Positions 1 to 8,792 of a DNA stretch of 62,957 bases are shown piece after piece. The position numbers were made by a program, and so were the translations under genes. Origin of the DNA: Hydrogenophaga aromaticivorans (GTDB lineage Bacteria; Pseudomonadota; Gammaproteobacteria; Burkholderiales; Burkholderiaceae_C); NCBI RefSeq assembly GCF_013387465.1, contig NZ_VYGV01000023.1, forward strand, positions 1 to 62,957, in the 5' to 3' direction. Position 1 is the stretch's first letter. Every line of letters begins with the position of its first letter. The notes beneath the pieces are model-generated. The model saw only the letters and a program-made list of their open reading frames with translations, had not been told where the DNA came from and ran no database searches.

Positions 1-60
1 CCCCTGCCGCAGCTGCCAACCTCAGCGATTTGGATGCCAAGGCCTCGCAATCAAGCGAAT

Positions 61-921
61 TCAACGAATCGAGCATCGATTGAACTTGCATTGGCCTGTC
101 GCGGCATTCGAGGTCACGGATTCAGGACGAGCGTTTCTTGGTACAGGAAGCGAAGCGCCTCGGTGTTTGGCGATCATCTTGTTCATGGCCTCGACAAGAT
201 CCTGTCTTTTGAACCGCACGTGCCCGTTGCCGTTCTTGAACCACGTCAGCCGGATGTAGTCGTCTTCATATTCCCGGGCTGTGCCTTTGTCCATGCATTC
301 GAGAATCGCGGTCCGGATGGCGTTTGCATGGGGCGTAGGCCGGCCGTCCATCACATGCATGAAGCGCAATAGGTCGTCGATCTGGTCACAGGTGCTTCGC
401 CCGGGGAGGCCGCCGCTGTACACGTCGGTCACGTTGGTCAAGTGGATGCGCATACCAAAGCAGGATTGTTCGTTGCGCATGTAGCACGGGTGCAGACTCT
501 CGAAGCACTCGACCACGCTTAGCTCGAACATGGTCACACGATCTTGGTGCAGGCTCGTGAGCGTGCCTCGCACTGCCGCCTCATTGAAGGGTGGTGCTTC
601 GCCTTTTGCGATGGCCAGCCGCCACTCGTGCTTTTTTCGCCCGCTCATGAGATCAAGCACATGGGACTTGTGCAACAGCAGTTCCCACGCGGCCGAGTCC
701 GTCAGCGCCACCGCCTTGGCCGCACCGTCGGGTTTCACAAAATGCGCCATGGGCATGAACTGGTGTGGACTGCTCCCGCAGACCGTGCCCATGTTGTTCT
801 GATCCGCAATGGCCTGTGCCTCGCGAAGCAGGGCGTGCGCCTGCTCGATGCGCTGGGCAATGGAGTCGCGTGCAGTGAGCAGGGCCTCGTAGCCGATGGA
901 GGTGATCAGTTGAGAGTCCAT
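61..921 (-). CDS. DUF4942-like hypothetical protein
   Basis: A 286-residue protein with no signal peptide or membrane segment. The middle resembles the DUF4942 family: a W-E-L-L-L-H-K block near residue 80, a P-P-F-N-E-A-A-V-R-G-T-L block near 110 and a C-F-G-M-R-I-H-L block near 153. The biochemical role of that family is not established, and its members are common on plasmids and integrative elements. The gene lies 48 bp downstream of the RES/antitoxin pair on the same strand and may share its transcript. The C-terminal ~30 residues (rich in Asn, Arg, Thr) look non-conserved. The family call is from memory of motif layout, so confidence is moderate. Confidence 0.6.
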   Translation of the reverse strand: MDSQLITSIGYEALLTARDSIAQRIEQAHALLREAQAIADQNNMGTVCGSSPHQFMPMAHFVKPDGAAKAVALTDSAAWELLLHKSHVLDLMSGRKKHEWRLAIAKGEAPPFNEAAVRGTLTSLHQDRVTMFELSVVECFESLHPCYMRNEQSCFGMRIHLTNVTDVYSGGLPGRSTCDQIDDLLRFMHVMDGRPTPHANAIRTAILECMDKGTAREYEDDYIRLTWFKNGNGHVRFKRQDLVEAMNKMIAKHRGASLPVPRNARPESVTSNAATGQCKFNRCSIR

Positions 922-969
922 GAAAGCCAGCTTCTCACGCCTTCGACCTCAGTCAAATTGAGCGGCTTG

Positions 970-1677
970 TCAGGTGTTGCCGTCTACCAGATGGACGCCA
1001 ATTCGGCTGGCCATGTCGACCACGTCGGAATAGGCATCTGCGGCGTACAGAAGATCGCGTGACTCTCCGGTTTGACGAATGGTGCCCGAGGCAACGCGAT
1101 TCCCGAAGATGACAAAGGCCTTGGAATGGTCGTCCTGGCGTGAGACCCACACCAGACCCTGAGCGCTCGGGCACTGGCGATAGATGGCTTGGGCCCATTG
1201 TCGGGTGATGGGGTACTGGTCCTTCTCGGTGTCGATCAGCTGCTTGCGCTGTATGCCCAGCTTGCGAAGAGACACGCTGCCCAGGTCGACAAGTTCCAGC
1301 TGCTGCAGCACCTCAATCGTGGAGTGCTGTTGCCTTTCCAGCTTTGCCTTGTCCAGTGTTTTGAACCCTAAGCCGTGGGGCACATCATGAAAGACCGATT
1401 CCATCAACGCACAGGCCATGGTGGTGCCGGCGTACAGCGTCGGGATGGGGTTGCCTCCATCGTCCTGGATGGGGCTGAACCTCGCGTTGCCTGCGACACC
1501 GCGGTTGAACTGGTCCGCAGCATAGGCGTCGAGGTGAACCCGGTGCAGAACAACACCCGCGAGCACCGAGACCAAAGTGACCTGCAAGCCCTCGGGTGGC
1601 GCTGGGGTATCGAAAGACGGAATGCCAGTTGCAGCTGCTGCAGGCTGGTTTTGCGCAGAAGGGGGAGTCCTAGGCAT
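970..1677 (-). CDS. RES-domain toxin (NAD+-degrading family)
   Basis: A 235-residue protein. It carries the RES-domain hallmarks: an R-F-S-P block near residue 66, the P-T-L-Y-A-G-T-T block near 80, and A-L-M-E-S-V-F-H-D-V-P around 90-100. These hold the Arg, Tyr and Glu residues typical of the fold. Known RES toxins of RES-Xre modules deplete NAD+ by phosphorolysis in the cytoplasm. The start overlaps the last 8 bases of the upstream antitoxin-like gene, the usual antitoxin-first arrangement. The N-terminal ~25 residues, rich in Ala, Pro and Gln, look like a linker. Family assignment is fairly secure; activity is inferred. Confidence 0.75.
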   Translation of the reverse strand: MPRTPPSAQNQPAAAATGIPSFDTPAPPEGLQVTLVSVLAGVVLHRVHLDAYAADQFNRGVAGNARFSPIQDDGGNPIPTLYAGTTMACALMESVFHDVPHGLGFKTLDKAKLERQQHSTIEVLQQLELVDLGSVSLRKLGIQRKQLIDTEKDQYPITRQWAQAIYRQCPSAQGLVWVSRQDDHSKAFVIFGNRVASGTIRQTGESRDLLYAADAYSDVVDMASRIGVHLVDGNT

Positions 1678-2347
1678 GGGCGATCGCCTGAACCTCGTCT
1701 TCGGCCGCCTGGATCACGCGATCGGGTCGTTTGCTCAATAGGTCCTGTGGGCGTTTCCCGCCCAGGAAACTGTTCGCCGAGAGAAACCAGTAGGCCATGC
1801 CCCAGTCCTTTTTGTGCCCATCAAAGATCGTGATGATCGTGGCCAGGTCCTTGTACGGTCGAAAGCTGTTGTCGGGGTCAAGACCGTAGCCGGGGTAGTA
1901 GTCAACACCATTGTGGTGAATGGCAAAGATCTGGCCCAGCTTCTTCCACTTGTTGGGCTGTGCGCTGGGGTTGCGTGTGCTCAGACCCGCCAGTTCTGCG
2001 ACCTGAGCAGCGGTCAGCCAGTCACCACTCTCCAACACGGCTTTGCGCGCTTGCACAAGCATGGAGGCCTCTTTGAGAAGGCGTGGTGGGGCTGGAGTGC
2101 GAGGCACCAGTACCTCTGCAAGCCTTGAGAGAACCTGAGCCTCCTGGTGGTACAGCATCTCTTCAAACATCGAATTCGCCACCCCAGAGATGTTCGAGGC
2201 AAAGTGCTCAAGCTCCTTCTTGTTCACAGACTTGCGCACGGTCAGCAGTACCAAGCGTTGTGAAGTCAGTTTCTCAAGCTGCTTCTTCACATGGTCTGAT
2301 GTGACCACTACAGCCGAAATATCAGACAGATCATGGAGGGAGGTCAT
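1670..2347 (-). CDS. Xre/MbcA/ParS-type antitoxin partner of the RES toxin
   Basis: About 225 residues. The C-terminal third has the block W-F-L-S-A-N-S-F-L-G-G-K-R-P-Q-D-L-L followed by a helix with V-I-Q-A-A-E-D-E. This matches the MbcA/ParS/Xre toxin-binding domain that caps RES toxins. A short helix-turn-helix-like stretch (L-T-A-A-Q-V-A-E-L-A-G-L-S) lies near residue 140. The ATG at 2347 was chosen because AAAGGA sits 7 bases upstream; the in-frame ATG at 2356 has no usable spacing. The gene overlaps the toxin start. The protein is longer than typical Xre antitoxins (~140 residues), so the N-terminal half is an unexplained extension. Confidence 0.65.
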   Translation of the reverse strand: MTSLHDLSDISAVVVTSDHVKKQLEKLTSQRLVLLTVRKSVNKKELEHFASNISGVANSMFEEMLYHQEAQVLSRLAEVLVPRTPAPPRLLKEASMLVQARKAVLESGDWLTAAQVAELAGLSTRNPSAQPNKWKKLGQIFAIHHNGVDYYPGYGLDPDNSFRPYKDLATIITIFDGHKKDWGMAYWFLSANSFLGGKRPQDLLSKRPDRVIQAAEDEVQAIAHA

Positions 2348-2587
2348 GGTGTGCATCCTTTGATGATGTTGGTTATAACATCTTCAGATATCCATGATAA
2401 CTGTGCGTGTCTCCCGTGACAGCAGTTGCCTGCTGCAGAGCAGTTCATGGGCTCTGAGGGGCGATGTACTTTGCTAGTGTTTTGTTACAACTCCGACAGC
2501 CTTTTCATAAAGACTTCCCCTTTGCTGTCGATACAGCCGGGAGTACAGCCAGCCATACAGGATGGCTCAAGTTGAAAAGGAACTTCA

Positions 2588-4147
2588 GTGCGTTTGAACC
2601 AGCCTGTGACCCAGAGAGAGTTTGCGATTCCCGATGGTGCAACGCTCGTGTCCACCACAGACTTGCAGAGTCGCATCACATACTGCAATCCGGCCTTCAT
2701 CGCGGTGAGCGGCTACGAAAAAGAAGAACTCATCGGCCAGACGCACAACATCGTGCGCCACCCCGACATGCCGCCCGAGGCTTTTCGGGACATGTGGGCG
2801 ACGCTTCAGGGCGGCTCCACCTGGTCAGCACTGGTGAAGAACCGGCGAAAGAACGGGGACCACTACTGGGTCATGGCCAACGCCACGCCCATCATTGAAA
2901 ACGGCCAGCCAGTGGGCTACATGTCGGTGCGCACCACGCCCACGCGTCAGCAGATTGAAGACGCCGAGTCGTTGTACAAACGCATGCGATCCGAACCCGG
3001 GAACGGTCGCCCCAGCATCGCCCTGGCCCAGGGCCGTGTGGTGCGCACAGGCTGGATCGGTGCACTGCAGCGCTGGACCCGGCCCACCCTGGGGCGCAAG
3101 ATGGGCGCGATCAGCCTCGGCTTGGCGTACCTCGTACAGGTTCTTGAAAGCGCTACTGAAGGATTGCCGGATGCCGTGCACTATGCCGCGTTTGGCGTGA
3201 CCGCCGTGCTCGCGATGGCAGCTGCGGCCTTCATGCGACGTCTCTTGGTGCGACCGGTGGAGGAGGCGGTGATCTTTGCCAACCGAATGGCCGCCGGCGA
3301 TCTGACAGCTCGGTTCAAGGGGCAGACCACGGGCGAACTGGGCGATCTGGCCAGGGCACTGAACCAGCTCAACGTCAACCTGCAGGCGGTGGTTTCGGAT
3401 GTCCGCCACGAGGTCGATGGCGTGCAGGTGGCATCGGGCGAAATCGCCAGTGGCAACCAGGATCTGTCAGCCCGTACCGAGGCTCAGGCCAGCAGTCTTG
3501 CAGAAACAGCCGCCTCCATGGAGCAGCTCACCAGCACGGTCGAGCAAAGCGCCGCATCTGCGCGAGAAGCATCGGTACTGTCCGAACGGGCGGCTCAGGT
3601 GGCGCGGGAGGGCAACGCGGCGATGGGCTCGGTGGTGGCGACGATGGACGAGATCAGTCGTTCATCGGGCCGCATGAGTGAAATCATCCAGGTGATCGAG
3701 GGCATCTCATTCCAGACCAACATCCTCTCCCTGAATGCGGCAGTCGAGGCAGCGCGGGCGGGCGAGCAGGGCCGCGGATTTGCAGTCGTAGCCGCCGAGG
3801 TTCGCAGTCTGGCGCAGCGCACGTCCACTGCGGCCAAAGAGATCAAGGGCCTGATCGATGAGTCGGTGACCCAGGTAGCGCACGGCGGGCAACTGGTCCA
3901 CAGCGCAGGAAAGACCATGAACAACATCGTGGATTCGGTTCAGCAGGTCAACAGTCTGGTCGGGGAAATCACGGGCGCGGCATTTGAGCAGTCCAGGGGG
4001 CTGGCTCAGATCAATCAGGCAGTGGTTCAACTCGATAACGTCACGCAGCAAAACGCAGCCATGGTGGAGGAGCTGACGGCCGCGGCCAGCTCGTTGAAGA
4101 CACAGTCGAGCGGGATGAACGATGCCGTTGGCATTTTCCGCTGTTGA
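2588..4147 (+). CDS. Aer-like PAS methyl-accepting chemotaxis protein
   Basis: A 519-residue inner-membrane signal transducer with a GTG start and AAAAGGA 7 bases upstream. Residues ~15-115 form an Aer-type PAS domain (N-P-A-F-I-A-V-S-G-Y, then H-N-I-V-R-H-P-D-M-P), which in E. coli Aer binds FAD and senses redox state. A hydrophobic hairpin at ~175-220 anchors it. A HAMP domain follows (P-V-E-E-A..., ~222-275), then a long MCP signalling coiled coil with the hairpin-tip motif E-I-I-Q-V-I-E-G-I-S-F-Q-T-N-I-L-S-L-N-A-A-V-E-A-A-R-A-G near 365-395. The C-terminus lacks the CheR/CheB-tethering pentapeptide. The gene stands alone; aerotaxis or energy taxis is the likely role. Confidence 0.85.
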   Translation: MRLNQPVTQREFAIPDGATLVSTTDLQSRITYCNPAFIAVSGYEKEELIGQTHNIVRHPDMPPEAFRDMWATLQGGSTWSALVKNRRKNGDHYWVMANATPIIENGQPVGYMSVRTTPTRQQIEDAESLYKRMRSEPGNGRPSIALAQGRVVRTGWIGALQRWTRPTLGRKMGAISLGLAYLVQVLESATEGLPDAVHYAAFGVTAVLAMAAAAFMRRLLVRPVEEAVIFANRMAAGDLTARFKGQTTGELGDLARALNQLNVNLQAVVSDVRHEVDGVQVASGEIASGNQDLSARTEAQASSLAETAASMEQLTSTVEQSAASAREASVLSERAAQVAREGNAAMGSVVATMDEISRSSGRMSEIIQVIEGISFQTNILSLNAAVEAARAGEQGRGFAVVAAEVRSLAQRTSTAAKEIKGLIDESVTQVAHGGQLVHSAGKTMNNIVDSVQQVNSLVGEITGAAFEQSRGLAQINQAVVQLDNVTQQNAAMVEELTAAASSLKTQSSGMNDAVGIFRC

Positions 4148-4210
4148 CCAAATTGGATCTTTTGGAGCCTGCAACGCGTGGTAGCTTCGAGCCATAGGAG
4201 GACTCGTGTG

Positions 4211-4693
4211 ATGAAACATCCCGGTAAATTTCTGTTCCCAGCGGCGCTGATGGCCTTGCACGGCGTCGCCGGATCGGCCACCGCGACGGACACCTTGCTG
4301 GTCACGGCCACGGTGAGCGCTGCCTGCGTGGTGAGCACGTCCCCGGTGGCCTTCGGGGTCTACAACCCCACCGCGGGCACGGTGCTCGACGGCACGGGCA
4401 CGGTTTCCGTCACCTGCACCAACGGCACCAGCTACACCGTCGCTCTCGATGGGGGCGGCCAGGCCGACGTGGCGGCGCGTGCCATGTCCAATGTGCCCGA
4501 CCTGCTGACCTACCAGCTGTACAGCGACGCGGCCCGGACCACCGTCTGGGGCACCACCGGTGGCGAGCTGGTCAGCGACACCGGCACCGGTCTGCAGATC
4601 GATCACACCGTCTATGGGCGTGTCGCCGCCAGCCAGAACGTGGCGGTGGGCAGCTACACCGACACGGTCAACGTCACCGTCACCTACAACTGA
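4211..4693 (+). CDS. Csu-type pilus subunit (spore coat U domain)
   Basis: A 160-residue secreted protein. ATG 4211 was chosen because AGGAG (4197-4201) precedes it; a GTG at 4208 is also possible. A signal peptide ends near S-A-T-A. The mature part is a spore coat U domain: V-S-A-A-C-V-V-S-T, P-V-A-F-G-V-Y-N-P near residue 55, a second Cys in V-T-C-T-N-G-T, L-T-Y-Q-L-Y-S-D, and a terminal V-N-V-T-V-T-Y-N donor strand. Such subunits are exported by the chaperone and usher encoded immediately downstream and assembled into archaic (Csu-like) pili used in surface attachment. It is the first gene of a tight four-gene operon. Confidence 0.85.
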   Translation: MKHPGKFLFPAALMALHGVAGSATATDTLLVTATVSAACVVSTSPVAFGVYNPTAGTVLDGTGTVSVTCTNGTSYTVALDGGGQADVAARAMSNVPDLLTYQLYSDAARTTVWGTTGGELVSDTGTGLQIDHTVYGRVAASQNVAVGSYTDTVNVTVTYN

Positions 4694-4697
4694 AGCC

Positions 4698-5423
4698 ATG
4701 AGACGCCTGTTGCACTGGGTGATCCCAGTTGGTGCGATGCTGTGCGCGTTGAGCGCGCAAGCCGGCAGTCTGTCGGTCATGCCCGTGGTGGTGGCCTTGT
4801 CGGCCCACAAGGTCCGCGAGGCCATCACCGTCACCAACCAGGGCACCGAGCGGGTCACCACCCATGTGGACGTGGTGTCCTGGACGCAGTCCGACGGCAA
4901 GGACGTCTTTGCGCCGACCGCCGATGTGTTGCTCAACCCGGGTGTCTTCACGCTGGAGCCGGGGCAGGCCCAGGTGCTGCGCCTGGGGTGGCGGGGCCAG
5001 CCGCCGCTCGATACCGAACGCAGCTACCGCATCCTGCTGCGCGAGGTGCCCCCGGCGGCACCGGCGCAGCGCCCCTCGGGTGCCTTGCCCAGCCAGGTGC
5101 GTGTGTTGCTGGAGCTGCGCATCCCCATCTATGTCGCGCCCCACCAGGTGGTCCACCGACCCGAATGGCAGACACGGCGCGTGGACGGCGACACCCTCGA
5201 AGTCCGCTTCAGGAACCAGAGCAATGTGCACACGGTCGTGCATGACCTGCAACTGGCATCGGGCTCGGGCGCACCCCTGGGCGCCCCCCTGGATGTGCAT
5301 GCCGCGGTGCTGGCCGGGCAGGAGCGCCTTTGGACCCTGCCCTTGCCCAAAGCCGGTGCCGCGGACCTGACGGTGGACGTGCGGGCCGACCAGGGCCATC
5401 AGCGCCTGACCATTCCCCGTTGA
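4698..5423 (+). CDS. Csu-like periplasmic pilus chaperone
   Basis: A 241-residue PapD-fold chaperone starting 5 bases after the first pilin gene. A signal peptide (M-R-R-L-L-H-W... to A-Q-A) is followed by an N-terminal immunoglobulin-like domain, including the T-L-E-P-G-Q-A-Q-V-L-R-L strand and R-S-Y-R-I-L-L-R-E-V-P typical of the family. A C-terminal domain has V-R-F-R-N-Q-S-N-V-H. It should cap the spore coat U subunits in the periplasm and deliver them to the usher. The stop codon overlaps the usher start (TGATG). Confidence 0.85.
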   Translation: MRRLLHWVIPVGAMLCALSAQAGSLSVMPVVVALSAHKVREAITVTNQGTERVTTHVDVVSWTQSDGKDVFAPTADVLLNPGVFTLEPGQAQVLRLGWRGQPPLDTERSYRILLREVPPAAPAQRPSGALPSQVRVLLELRIPIYVAPHQVVHRPEWQTRRVDGDTLEVRFRNQSNVHTVVHDLQLASGSGAPLGAPLDVHAAVLAGQERLWTLPLPKAGAADLTVDVRADQGHQRLTIPR

Positions 5424-7732
5424 TGCCGCGCCACTGGTTCGCCGTCCGGATCGCCGCCCTGACGTGCTGGGCCGTGCTCAGCGTTGGCATGGTAGGGGCG
5501 CAAGCCCGGGGCCAGGACCGCATCCTGATCCTGGACGTCACCGTCAACGGCCAGCGCCTGAACGGTGCGCAGGAAGTTGGCCAATCCGCTGATGGCCGCT
5601 GGTCCCTGCCGGCGGCGCTCTGGGGCGAGCTGCGATGGCTTGCTCCCCAGGTTCTGGTGAGCGAGGGCCCCCTGGCCGGCCATGCCTGGCTCGATCAGGT
5701 GGCTGGCGTGCAGCTGGCGTTCGATGCCGAACGCCAGTCGCTGACGATCATGGCGCCAGCGAACGCCTTTGCCACCTACCGCCTCGGCTCTGGCGATCAG
5801 GCAGCCCTGGCGCCCGGCGCCAGCGGCACTGGCGCCTACGCCAACTACGAACTGCAGGCGGGGCACTCGAACGGACACACCGCCTGGACCGGCGGCGTGG
5901 AGCTGGTGGGCTTTGCGCCCGGCGCGCGCCTGACCGGCAGCGGCTACTACCGCGACCAGGCGCAGGGCGGCGGGCGCTGGGTGCGCCTGGACACGGGCAT
6001 CGAGTTCAGCGACGCGCCCAGGATGCGGTCCCTGCGGCTGGGCGACCAGATCACCAGCGCCGGGCTGTGGGGGCGTCCGGCCCGCATCGGTGGCATCGGC
6101 ATCGGTACGCGGTTCGCCATGCAACCGGACTTCGTGCCGTTCGCCCTGCCCACCCTGCGCGGTGAAGCCCTGCTGCCCTCGACCATCGATGTGCTGGTCA
6201 ACCAGAACCGGGTCACCTCCGGGCAGGTGCCCGCCGGCCCCTTCGAATGGAACCAGTTGCCCGCCCTCACCGGCCGGGGCGACCTGCGCCTGAGCTTGAC
6301 CGATCTGATGGGGCGCAAGACCGAGATCGTGCAACCCTATCTGGTCAGCGACCAGCTCCTGCGCCCGGGGCTGGTCGACTTTGCGGTCGAGGCCGGCCGC
6401 ATCCGCGAGGACTATGGCTATCGCAGCGGGCGCTACGGCCGCCATGTGCTGCTGGGCCAATACCGGCGCGGCATCGCCGAGCAGCTGACGGCCGAACTCC
6501 GGCTGGAAAGCCTGTCGGACCAGCGCACGACCGGCGCCGGGCTGGCCTGGAAGGTCGGCGGCTGGGCGCTGATGCAGGCCACCGCGGCGGCCAGCGAGCG
6601 CGAAGGGCAAGACGGGCATGCCGGGTCCGTGGGCCTCGATGTGCCGGGCCGTTCGGCGAGCCTGCAGCTCCGATCCGCCCGGTCAAGCCGCTTCTTCGCG
6701 CAACTGGGCGCCGACGACCCGGATGCGGCCAGCCGGTCGACCGATCGCGTGGGCGTGCTGCTGCCCTGGTCGCACGGCGGCGTCGGCCTGACCTGGGTGG
6801 CCCGCCGCTACTGGAACGCCGATCCGCAGCGCTTCTGGATCCTCAGCGCCAGCGCCGCCTTCGGCACCCGGTTCTTCCTGAGCGCCTACCTGCAAACAGC
6901 CCACTTCGAAACCCGGCAGCGGGCCGTGGGGGTGAACCTGGTCGTGCCGCTGGAGCCGCACACCCAGGTCTGGGCGCAAGCCAGCCGATCCTCAGGACAG
7001 ACCACCGGCGGGCTGGGCTGGATGTCCAGCCTGCCGCCGGGCCCGGGCTGGGCTCACCGGCTGTTCGCCGAAACGGACGATCACCTCGCGGCCCGGCTGG
7101 AGCGCCGCGGCGCCTCGGCAGACTGGCGCGCCGACCTTGATCTGCGCGACGGGCAGGCCTACGTCGGCTCGGGTGTCAGCGGTTCGCTCGTGCTGCTCGG
7201 CGGCCAGTTGCGGCTGGCGCGGCGCATCGAGGGCAGCTTCGCCCTGGTCAAGGTGGGCGACGTTGCGGGTGTCCCGGTCTATCGGGACCAGCACGAGGTG
7301 GGCGTTACCGGCGCCGATGGCGTCATCATCCTCAACGACCTGCGCCCGTACCAGAGCAACCGCATCCACGTCGACCCCAACGACCTGCCCATGGACGCCG
7401 TCTTCGAACATCTGCAGCTCAAGCTCTCGCCCGCCCTCGGCGCGGGGGTGTACGCCGACCTGGGCGTGCGCCGCGTGCAGCCCATGACCCTGCGCCTGCT
7501 CGGCCCGCACGGCCAGGCGGTGCCCCCGGGCACGGTGCTGCAGGTGTCTGGCCTGGCAGCGGAGCGCACGGTCGGCTACGACGGCAAACTGTTCGAGCCC
7601 GACGGGGCGCCCGATCGGGTGTACACCGGGTTGGTGGTGGGTCGGCCCTGTCGGTTCAGCGCCGCGGTGGCGCCGGCACCGGGCGAACCCGATGCGCCCC
7701 CGACCGTTCACTGTGAGGAGACCTCGCCATGA
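5423..7732 (+). CDS. Csu-like outer-membrane fimbrial usher
   Basis: A 769-residue usher, in the 750-800 residue range of CsuD-like proteins. The start at 5423 overlaps the chaperone stop codon and leads directly into a hydrophobic signal segment ending A-Q-A-R-G-Q. The N-terminal ~125 residues correspond to the periplasmic domain, followed by a long beta-barrel with alternating aromatic strands (for example G-Y-R-S-G-R-Y-G-R-H) and an embedded plug region. The C-terminal part has the conserved Y-R-D-Q-H-E-V-G-V-T-G-A-D-G block and an N-D-L-R-P-Y motif near 645-660. It secretes the two pilus subunits. Confidence 0.85.
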   Translation: MPRHWFAVRIAALTCWAVLSVGMVGAQARGQDRILILDVTVNGQRLNGAQEVGQSADGRWSLPAALWGELRWLAPQVLVSEGPLAGHAWLDQVAGVQLAFDAERQSLTIMAPANAFATYRLGSGDQAALAPGASGTGAYANYELQAGHSNGHTAWTGGVELVGFAPGARLTGSGYYRDQAQGGGRWVRLDTGIEFSDAPRMRSLRLGDQITSAGLWGRPARIGGIGIGTRFAMQPDFVPFALPTLRGEALLPSTIDVLVNQNRVTSGQVPAGPFEWNQLPALTGRGDLRLSLTDLMGRKTEIVQPYLVSDQLLRPGLVDFAVEAGRIREDYGYRSGRYGRHVLLGQYRRGIAEQLTAELRLESLSDQRTTGAGLAWKVGGWALMQATAAASEREGQDGHAGSVGLDVPGRSASLQLRSARSSRFFAQLGADDPDAASRSTDRVGVLLPWSHGGVGLTWVARRYWNADPQRFWILSASAAFGTRFFLSAYLQTAHFETRQRAVGVNLVVPLEPHTQVWAQASRSSGQTTGGLGWMSSLPPGPGWAHRLFAETDDHLAARLERRGASADWRADLDLRDGQAYVGSGVSGSLVLLGGQLRLARRIEGSFALVKVGDVAGVPVYRDQHEVGVTGADGVIILNDLRPYQSNRIHVDPNDLPMDAVFEHLQLKLSPALGAGVYADLGVRRVQPMTLRLLGPHGQAVPPGTVLQVSGLAAERTVGYDGKLFEPDGAPDRVYTGLVVGRPCRFSAAVAPAPGEPDAPPTVHCEETSP

Positions 7733-8229
7733 AAGCCCTTCGCGCCCTGTTGTTGTTTGGCGCGGTGCTGGCCGGCGCGCCCCAGGCCCAGGCCTTGTGC
7801 CTGCTGTGCAGCTGCACCGCGAGCACCACGCCGGTGGCGTTCGGGGCCTACAACCCCATCGGCGGCGGCGCCGGTTCAGGCTCGGGCAACGTGCACGTGT
7901 CCTGCGCGGGCACGGTGGGCCTGTTTGTGGACTACAACATCTCCCTGGGCAAGGGGGCGTACGGCGCCACCTACAACGACCGCCAGATGGCCAACGGCGC
8001 TTCCCGGCTCACCTACCAGCTGTACGGCGACTCCGGCTCGGGCGGCGCCTGTTCGGTGGTCTGGGGCGATGGCACGGGCGCCACCAGCACCGTCGGCGGT
8101 TCGCTGCTGATCGTGCTGCTGGGCTCCAACATCAACCGGCAGGTCTGCGGCACCCTGCCCGCCAACCAGGTCAGCGCGACGCCCGGTGGCTACAGCGACA
8201 CGGTCCAGGTGGTGGTGACCTACAACTGA
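7729..8229 (+). CDS. Second Csu-type subunit, probable tip pilin
   Basis: A 166-residue spore coat U-domain protein overlapping the usher stop codon (ATGA). A signal peptide ends near A-Q-A-L. The mature part has several extra cysteines early on (C-L-L-C-S-C-T), then P-V-A-F-G-A-Y-N-P, L-T-Y-Q-L-Y-G-D and a terminal V-Q-V-V-V-T-Y-N strand, closely matching the 4211 pilin layout. In Csu systems the last gene encodes the tip adhesin, usually a longer two-domain protein. This one has a single domain, so a tip role is inferred from position only. Confidence 0.75.
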   Translation: MKALRALLLFGAVLAGAPQAQALCLLCSCTASTTPVAFGAYNPIGGGAGSGSGNVHVSCAGTVGLFVDYNISLGKGAYGATYNDRQMANGASRLTYQLYGDSGSGGACSVVWGDGTGATSTVGGSLLIVLLGSNINRQVCGTLPANQVSATPGGYSDTVQVVVTYN

Positions 8230-8466
8230 GAATTTGTGTTCTTAATGCCGAGAACGTCTGTTCGCCAGCTCAATCGGGATTGACCCCTAAGTTCCCTGCC
8301 GTCGCTTGCCGCGCAGGGACCGCATCGCACCCCAAATTCATTTTGCGGATGCCGGCTGGTGGACGTTGAACATTTGAAACCACCTTTACCCCGGGGCGGT
8401 ATACCCAGAAGACATGTGTTTGGAAGATTTGTTTGTCCAAGCCATGTCCCCTGAAAGGTGTTTCAC
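8230..8466. other. Intergenic region with a weak hairpin after the pilus operon
   Basis: A 237-base stretch without a convincing gene. CCCTGC (8296-8301) can pair with GCAGGG (8314-8319). It could act as a transcription end for the pilus operon, but no T-run follows. The promoter for the small gene at 8467 is presumably in the right half. Confidence 0.3.
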
Positions 8467-8676
8467 ATGGTCAACAAAGAACCCAACCCCCTCGACCCCA
8501 AAGTTCTTCAAGCTGCCGGCGTGTCGTTGGATGATGCTTTGTGGATCACAAGCGTGCCGAACAACTGCAAGGTTGCGGCACTCACGCTTTCTCGTGGCGT
8601 GTCCATCCTTGATCGGCTGCGCAATTACTTTGGCCGCCAAACAGCGCAAGCACCAGGGTTCACAGGACGCCAATGA
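8467..8676 (+). CDS. Small hypothetical protein
   Basis: A 69-residue ORF starting at an ATG with GAAAGG eight bases upstream. The composition looks like a real protein (P-L-D-P-K-V-L-Q-A-A-G-V-S-L-D-D-A-L-W-I-T, then an Arg-rich C-terminus), with no membrane segment or recognisable domain. It stands alone between the pilus operon and the oppositely oriented SRAP gene. Function unknown. Confidence 0.45.
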   Translation: MVNKEPNPLDPKVLQAAGVSLDDALWITSVPNNCKVAALTLSRGVSILDRLRNYFGRQTAQAPGFTGRQ

Positions 8677-8792
8677 TCGCTGAAAAGCTATCGAAGCTGG
8701 CAACTACTGGGTGGGCTGCAGCGTCTTCCATCGCGTAAGCGAGTGAGCCGTGATCGCGTGCCACTGCCCCACTTCTGCATCATTCAGCCTCT

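Noticed and set aside
3707..4951. A 414-codon minus-strand open frame
   Set aside because: It is antisense to the chemotaxis receptor end, the pilin and the chaperone start, with no domain.
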